NCBI GenBank assembly: GCA_007120095.1
Contig: SKOM01000200.1
Coordinates: forward strand, 1 to 17,879
Origin: Candidatus Competibacteraceae bacterium
GTDB taxonomy: Bacteria > Pseudomonadota > Gammaproteobacteria > Competibacterales > Competibacteraceae
DNA length: 17,879 bases
Reading direction: 5' to 3'
Numbering within the stretch: position 1 is the first letter of the stretch; each line of letters begins with the position of its first letter. The notes under the pieces were generated by a model. That model made no database searches, was not told the DNA's origin, and saw nothing but the letters and a program-made list of their open reading frames with translations. The position numbers and the translations under genes are program-made. Below, piece after piece: positions 13,593 to 17,879 of the stretch.

Positions 13593-14225
13593 ATGAGCAC
13601 GCGGCGTAAACGTAGCAGCAGCCGACGCTGGCTTGATGAACATTTCCAGGATGAATATGTCAAGCGGGCACAGCGCGAGGGATTTCGCTCCCGCGCAGTG
13701 TACAAATTGGATGAAATCAACCGCAAGTATGGCTTGATCAAGCCGGGTTCAATTGTCGTTGACCTGGGTGCCGCACCCGGTAGCTGGTCACAATACTGTG
13801 TGTCGCGGGTGCGTCCTGATGGACAGGTTGTCGCCCTGGACAGATTAGCCATGCAACCCTTGTCGGGGGTAACCTGGTTACAGGGCGATTTCCGCGAACA
13901 GGCGATGCTGGATGAATTATTGGCCGTGTTAGCCGGGCATCCTGTCGATCTGGTTTTATCTGATATGGCACCCAACACCAGCGGTATCAAAGCCGTTGAC
14001 CAGCCGCAAGCGATGGATTTGGCTGAACTGGCCGTCGATTTTGCCCAGCGCTGTTTACGCCCTGGAGGTGATGTGCTGGTTAAAGTGTTTCAAGGTGAAG
14101 GCTTTGATAAGTTACTCAAGACCTTGCGGGCAGATTTTGGTAAGGTGTGCGTGTGTAAACCGAGCGCATCGCGGGCGCGTAGTCCGGAACTTTACCTGCT
14201 GGCCAGGAACTATGCCCACCGATAA
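13593..14225 (+). CDS. rlmE: RlmE (FtsJ/RrmJ), 23S rRNA 2'-O-methyltransferase
   Basis: SAM-dependent enzyme that 2'-O-methylates U2552 in the A-loop of 23S rRNA, a late step in 50S maturation. The 210 residues align closely with E. coli RlmE. The SAM site is VVDLGAAPGSWSQ at 55-67, and the catalytic tetrad is K38, D124, K164 and E199, in the same numbering as the E. coli protein. The N-terminus MSTRRKRSSSRRWLDEHFQD supports the ATG at 13593. No ribosome binding site precedes it, and a TATAAT lies only five bases upstream (13582-13587), so the transcript may be leaderless. It lies upstream of ftsH, as usual. Confidence 0.95.
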   Translation: MSTRRKRSSSRRWLDEHFQDEYVKRAQREGFRSRAVYKLDEINRKYGLIKPGSIVVDLGAAPGSWSQYCVSRVRPDGQVVALDRLAMQPLSGVTWLQGDFREQAMLDELLAVLAGHPVDLVLSDMAPNTSGIKAVDQPQAMDLAELAVDFAQRCLRPGGDVLVKVFQGEGFDKLLKTLRADFGKVCVCKPSASRARSPELYLLARNYAHR

Positions 14226-14227
14226 AG

Positions 14228-14252
14228 CTACAAAGTGATGTAGTTTAATTTT
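14228..14252 (+). terminator. Weak hairpin after rlmE
   Basis: CTACA (14228-14232) and TGTAG (14239-14243) form a five-base stem followed by TTTAATTTT, just after the rlmE stop. It may be a partial terminator that lets some transcription reach ftsH. Confidence 0.35.
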
Positions 14253-14330
14253 CAAACTCCTGTTGTATGCTGACAGGATATGTGTGACCTTGGGTCATAT
14301 TTAGCTCACAAAACGTTGAGGTGTTCGACC

Positions 14331-16262
14331 TTGAACGACATGGTAAAAAATATTCTGCTGTGGGTGGTCATTGCTGTTGTGTTGATGTCTGTATTCAACA
14401 GCTTTGGCCCGACCCCAACAACATCAACTGAAATGCGTTACTCGGAATTTCTGGCCGAAGTTAACCAAGGGCGCATTGCTGAAGTCAATATCGATGGGCA
14501 AAAGGTAACCGGCCTCACCAACGCGGGTGAGCGCTTCACCACCTACAGCCCTGAAACCGACAACAGCGCCATGATCGGCGAGTTGCTCAGAAACGGTGTT
14601 GAAATCAAAGGTGAACCGCCTCAGCAACAATCATTACTGATGCAGGTTTTCATCAGCTGGTTTCCCATGCTGTTATTGATCGCGATTTGGATCTTCTTCT
14701 TGCGGCAAATGCAAGGCGGGGGTGCCGGTCGCGGAGCGATGTCATTCGGCAAAAGTCGAGCGCGCATGATGGGTGAAGACCAGGTCAAAGTGACTTTCAA
14801 TGATGTCGCCGGCGTTGAGGAAGCCAAGGAAGATGTCGTCGAACTCGTTGATTTTCTGCGCGATCCCACGAAATTTCAAAAACTTGGCGGTAAGATACCT
14901 AGGGGCGTTTTGATGGTTGGCTCCCCAGGCACCGGTAAAACCCTGCTGGCCAAGGCCATTGCGGGTGAAGCCAAAGTGCCGTTTTTCTCGATTTCCGGCT
15001 CGGACTTCGTGGAAATGTTCGTCGGCGTAGGCGCTTCACGGGTGCGCGATATGTTTGAGCAAGCCAAAAAACATGCACCGTGTATCATTTTCATTGATGA
15101 GATCGATGCCGTCGGTCGCCAGCGGGGAGCCGGTTTGGGCGGCGGTCATGATGAACGCGAACAGACGCTGAACCAGTTGCTGGTTGAGATGGACGGCTTT
15201 GAAGGCAATGAAGGTATCATCGTCATTGCTGCGACCAATCGCCCTGACGTGCTCGACCCCGCATTACTGCGTCCGGGTCGCTTTGACCGCCAGGTGGTGG
15301 TGCCGCTGCCTGATGTGCGCGGGCGGGAGCAAATCTTAAAGGTCCACATGACCAAAGTGCCGATCTCTGAGGATGTTAAACCTTCGATCATCGCTCGTGG
15401 GACACCCGGCTTCTCCGGTGCTGATTTGGCGAATCTGGTTAACGAGGCCGCGCTGTTTGCCGCTCGTAGCAATAAACGCGAAGTGGATATGGGCGATTTC
15501 GAACAAGCCAAGGATAAAATCATGATGGGTGCCGAGCGCAAGTCCATGGTGATGAGTGAAAAAGAAAAGCGGCTCACGGCCTATCATGAAGCTGGGCATG
15601 CAATTGTCGGTTTAAAGGTGCCCTCACATGACCCCGTGCACAAAGTCACCATTATCCCCCGAGGCCGAGCACTGGGCGTGACGATGTTCCTGCCCGAAGA
15701 GGATCGCTACAGCTACAGCAGAGAGCAACTGGAAAGTCAAATTTCCAGCCTGTTCGGTGGACGGATTGCTGAAGTCTTGATCTTTGGTCCGGATGCGGTA
15801 ACTACGGGTGCAAGCAACGACATTGAACGGGCGACGCAACTGGCCCGCAATATGGTTACCAAGTGGGGATTGTCCGACCGCATGGGGCCATTGGCTTATG
15901 GCGAAGAAGATGACGAAGTTTTTCTCGGACGTTCAGTGACACGACACAAAAGCCTTTCCGATGAGACGGCTCACGCCATTGATGAGGAAATCCGCAGTTT
16001 CATCAACCGTAATTATCAACGTTCCGAGCAGATTCTTCGTGATAATATGGACATATTGCATGCTATGTCCGATGCGTTGATGAAATATGAAACCATTGAT
16101 GCCGATCAGATCAAGGACATTATGGAGGGTCGGGAACCGCGTGATCCCAAGGACTGGAGTCCTGATAGTCAACGCAAACCGCCGACCCCATCTTCCGGGG
16201 ATACGGTAGCCGGCGAAGACAAACCGACGCCGCCTATTGGCGGCCCGGCTGAACAACTCTGA
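14331..16262 (+). CDS. ftsH: FtsH, membrane AAA+ zinc metalloprotease
   Basis: Inner-membrane ATP-dependent protease that degrades misassembled membrane proteins and regulators such as sigma-32 and LpxC. TM1 is about residues 7-25, the periplasmic domain 26-103, TM2 104-124. Then comes the AAA domain: Walker A GSPGTGKT at 197-204, Walker B IIFIDEID at 252-259, and the second region of homology TNRPDVLDPALLRPGRFDR. The zinc site is HEAGH at 419-423, and the Pro-rich tail is normal. Walker A has Ser where most FtsH proteins have Pro. The start is taken as TTG 14331: GAGGTG (14318-14323) is seven bases upstream, and it gives MNDMVKN, like the MNDMAKN start in pseudomonads. The ATG at 14340 is 16 bases from that site. 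The protein has 643 residues. Confidence 0.96.
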   Translation: MNDMVKNILLWVVIAVVLMSVFNSFGPTPTTSTEMRYSEFLAEVNQGRIAEVNIDGQKVTGLTNAGERFTTYSPETDNSAMIGELLRNGVEIKGEPPQQQSLLMQVFISWFPMLLLIAIWIFFLRQMQGGGAGRGAMSFGKSRARMMGEDQVKVTFNDVAGVEEAKEDVVELVDFLRDPTKFQKLGGKIPRGVLMVGSPGTGKTLLAKAIAGEAKVPFFSISGSDFVEMFVGVGASRVRDMFEQAKKHAPCIIFIDEIDAVGRQRGAGLGGGHDEREQTLNQLLVEMDGFEGNEGIIVIAATNRPDVLDPALLRPGRFDRQVVVPLPDVRGREQILKVHMTKVPISEDVKPSIIARGTPGFSGADLANLVNEAALFAARSNKREVDMGDFEQAKDKIMMGAERKSMVMSEKEKRLTAYHEAGHAIVGLKVPSHDPVHKVTIIPRGRALGVTMFLPEEDRYSYSREQLESQISSLFGGRIAEVLIFGPDAVTTGASNDIERATQLARNMVTKWGLSDRMGPLAYGEEDDEVFLGRSVTRHKSLSDETAHAIDEEIRSFINRNYQRSEQILRDNMDILHAMSDALMKYETIDADQIKDIMEGREPRDPKDWSPDSQRKPPTPSSGDTVAGEDKPTPPIGGPAEQL

Positions 16263-16287
16263 CAGTCATAAATCTGTTACCCTCAAC

Positions 16288-16324
16288 CCTCTGTTTGCGC
16301 TTGCAGACAGAGGTTTTTTTTTTT
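16288..16324 (+). terminator. Strong Rho-independent terminator after ftsH
   Basis: CCTCTGTTTGC (16288-16298) pairs with GCAGACAGAGG (16303-16313) through ten Watson-Crick pairs and one G-U pair, around a GCTT loop, and is followed by eleven T residues. It separates ftsH from glmM, so glmM needs its own promoter, which is not obvious in the 41 bases that remain. Confidence 0.93.
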
Positions 16325-16365
16325 AGGCTAAGCGCTTCAATATAACAGGCACTGCAGGACTTACA

Positions 16366-17706
16366 ATGGAAAAGCGTTATTTTGGGACGGACGGAATTCG
16401 CGGGCGGGTGGGCGTTGCCCCGATTACCCCCGATTTTATGCTACGTCTGGGCTGGGCTGCCGGGCGCGCCTTGCGTCACAAAAACCGTAATAAGGTTTTG
16501 ATAGGCAAAGACACTCGAATCTCAGGCTATATGTTTGAATCCGCCTTGGAGGCGGGACTGTCTGCTGCAGGGCTGAACATCGCGCTGTTGGGGCCGATGC
16601 CGACTCCGGGTGTTGCCTATTTAACCCGAACTCTGCGTGCCAGTGCAGGTATTGTCATCAGCGCTTCCCACAATGCCTTTCCAGATAACGGCCTGAAGTT
16701 CTTCGCCCATGATGGCTATAAACTTGCCGATGCGGTTGAGTGCGAGATCGAAGCCGCACTGGATGAGCCGCTGAGCACCGTGGGCTCGGCTAAACTGGGT
16801 AAGGCAGAGCGCCTCGTTGATGCTTCGGGACGCTATATCGAATTTTGCAAAAGCACCGTGCCATCGAATCTGACCTTGCGAGGAATAAAACTCGTCGTCG
16901 ACTGCGCTAATGGCGCTACCTACCATATTGCGCCCAATGTGTTTACCGAACTGGGTGCGGACGTCACTGCGATTGGTGTTAATCCCGATGGTCTGAATAT
17001 CAATACCGATTGTGGTTCGACTTCACCTGCCGCGTTACAGGCTGCTGTAGTTGCACAAGGTGCTCATTTAGGGATCGCTTTTGATGGTGATGGTGATCGG
17101 GTGATGATGGTGAACCATCGGGGCGAATTAGTCGATGGTGATGAATTGCTGTATATTATCGCCACCTACCGGCAGCGTACAGGGGTAGGCGATACGGCGG
17201 TCATAGGTACCCAAATGAGCAATGTGGGCCTAGAATTAGCGTTAGCCGAACAAGGCGTAACACTGCATCGTGTTAAGGTCGGTGATCGCTATATCTTGGA
17301 ACGTTTGCAGGCTGATCGTTTGCAACTGGGAGGCGAAAGTTCGGGGCATATTATCTGTCTGGACAAAAATACCACCGGCGATGGAATTATTGCTGCCTTA
17401 CAGGTTTTGTTAGCCATGTCCGACACGGGTCAAAGTTTGGATGATCTGCTTAGTGGTATGCAGAAATTCCCTCAGCACATGATTAATGTACCCATCAGTG
17501 AGGCGTTTAATATCAACGACTGCAACCCGTTGCAAGCCGCCATGCGAGCAGCCCAACAGCAGCTTGGCAAACAAGGGCGTATCTTGCTGCGGCCGTCGGG
17601 CACCGAACCGCTGATTCGGGTTATGGTCGAGGGGCGCGATCTCGCTGCTGTAACCATGCTGGCCGAGGAACTCGCCGAAGTCGTACAACGTTCGGTACGA
17701 TTGTAA
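16366..17706 (+). CDS. glmM: GlmM, phosphoglucosamine mutase
   Basis: Cytoplasmic enzyme converting glucosamine-6-phosphate to glucosamine-1-phosphate, feeding UDP-GlcNAc for peptidoglycan and LPS. The 446 residues match the usual length. Key motifs are YFGTDGIRG at 5-13, the phosphoserine loop ISASHNAFPDNG at 98-109 (Ser101), Mg ligands DGDGDR at 240-245, the sugar-binding GGESSGH at 322-328 and the phosphate loop RPSGTEP at 409-415. The phosphoserine loop has Ala at 104, where Pro is nearly universal. AGGA seven bases before the ATG supports the start. folP, commonly found just upstream in gammaproteobacteria, is absent. Confidence 0.95.
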   Translation: MEKRYFGTDGIRGRVGVAPITPDFMLRLGWAAGRALRHKNRNKVLIGKDTRISGYMFESALEAGLSAAGLNIALLGPMPTPGVAYLTRTLRASAGIVISASHNAFPDNGLKFFAHDGYKLADAVECEIEAALDEPLSTVGSAKLGKAERLVDASGRYIEFCKSTVPSNLTLRGIKLVVDCANGATYHIAPNVFTELGADVTAIGVNPDGLNINTDCGSTSPAALQAAVVAQGAHLGIAFDGDGDRVMMVNHRGELVDGDELLYIIATYRQRTGVGDTAVIGTQMSNVGLELALAEQGVTLHRVKVGDRYILERLQADRLQLGGESSGHIICLDKNTTGDGIIAALQVLLAMSDTGQSLDDLLSGMQKFPQHMINVPISEAFNINDCNPLQAAMRAAQQQLGKQGRILLRPSGTEPLIRVMVEGRDLAAVTMLAEELAEVVQRSVRL

Positions 17707-17769
17707 TAATTTCATGCAATAGTCAAGACCTCTCTGCTTTATGGGGGGAGAGTACTTAAGGCAGGAAAG

Positions 17770-17804
17770 CTGAACGTTTACAACGGATCACATACTCATA
17801 CTAT
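17770..17804 (+). promoter_or_regulatory. Putative tpiA promoter
   Basis: TTTACA (17777-17782) and TACTAT (17799-17804) are separated by 16 bases, a plausible sigma-70 pair with a start near 17811, close to the tpiA ATG at 17826. The -35 overlaps a CTGAACGTTTAC word (17770-17781) that also occurs twice near the end of lolD. Confidence 0.4.
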
Positions 17805-17825
17805 TGAAATCAAGAGGGTTAAGAC

Positions 17826-17879
17826 ATGCGGCAACCACTGATCGCTGGTAACTGGAAAATGAATGGCAGCCTGGACAGC
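17826..17879 (+). CDS. tpiA: TpiA, triose-phosphate isomerase (N-terminal fragment)
   Basis: The first 18 codons run to the window edge and read MRQPLIAGNWKMNGSLDS. AGNWKMNG is the invariant N-terminal substrate-binding segment of triose-phosphate isomerase, including the catalytic lysine. AGAGGG about eight bases upstream supports the ATG. The order glmM-tpiA matches many gammaproteobacteria, where secG normally follows; that would lie outside this window. Confidence 0.92.
   Translation, partial: MRQPLIAGNWKMNGSLDS

Noticed and set aside
1..17879. CRISPR arrays, tRNA or rRNA genes, intact insertion sequences
   Set aside because: No regularly spaced repeats, cloverleaf with CCA end, rRNA-like tracts or transposase frames were seen on either strand.

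Overview
The window carries core genes of a gammaproteobacterium. The evidence is the order yhbY / rlmE - ftsH - glmM - tpiA, a LolC/E-LolD lipoprotein-release pair, FtsH and RlmE proteins very close to the enterobacterial and pseudomonad versions, and a dipeptide epimerase that resembles the Methylococcus capsulatus enzyme as I recall it. The genus cannot be settled from the sequence alone. No rRNA, tRNA, CRISPR array, intact insertion sequence or intact phage gene was seen.

Layout. (1) 1-3523 is an accessory amino-acid/peptide island. It holds the tail of an unknown gene, a leftward glutamine-synthetase-like amidoligase, and a rightward pair whose genes overlap: a DUF1611 protein and an enolase-superfamily dipeptide epimerase. 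The intergenic region between the two arms has a canonical sigma-54 (-24/-12) promoter pointing left. About 75 bases downstream is a textbook Rho-independent terminator, and this looks like an undescribed sigma-54-dependent small RNA gene. Three dyads 80-140 bases upstream of its predicted start could be activator or operator sites. (2) 3524-3976 is a gene graveyard with a short remnant of a tyrosine recombinase (integron-integrase-like) N-terminus and a frameshifted, truncated cutA. (3) 3973-4879 holds leftward genes for a PEBP-family protein and a secreted ComEA-like helix-hairpin-helix protein. (4) 5039-7828 is a tightly overlapping rightward operon of an alpha/beta hydrolase, a single LolC/LolE-type permease and LolD. 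A DUF2062 membrane protein converges on it, and its tail runs antisense into lolD. (5) 8627-12839 is a leftward aapJ-aapQ-aapM-aapP operon for a polar amino-acid ABC importer, with a strong hairpin between aapJ and aapQ and nested dyads over the predicted aapJ promoter. (6) 13186-17879 holds housekeeping genes: yhbY (left) divergent from rlmE, ftsH (apparently starting at TTG), a strong terminator, glmM and the start of tpiA. folP, which often sits between ftsH and glmM, is missing here.

How the genes work together. The amidoligase, DUF1611 protein and epimerase plausibly form a small module that makes, edits or salvages amide-linked or D-amino-acid-containing peptides, and the Aap importer could supply amino acids. 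This functional link is inference. The lol operon serves outer-membrane lipoprotein export. The ftsH block combines rRNA methylation, ribosome assembly, membrane proteolysis and peptidoglycan-precursor synthesis.
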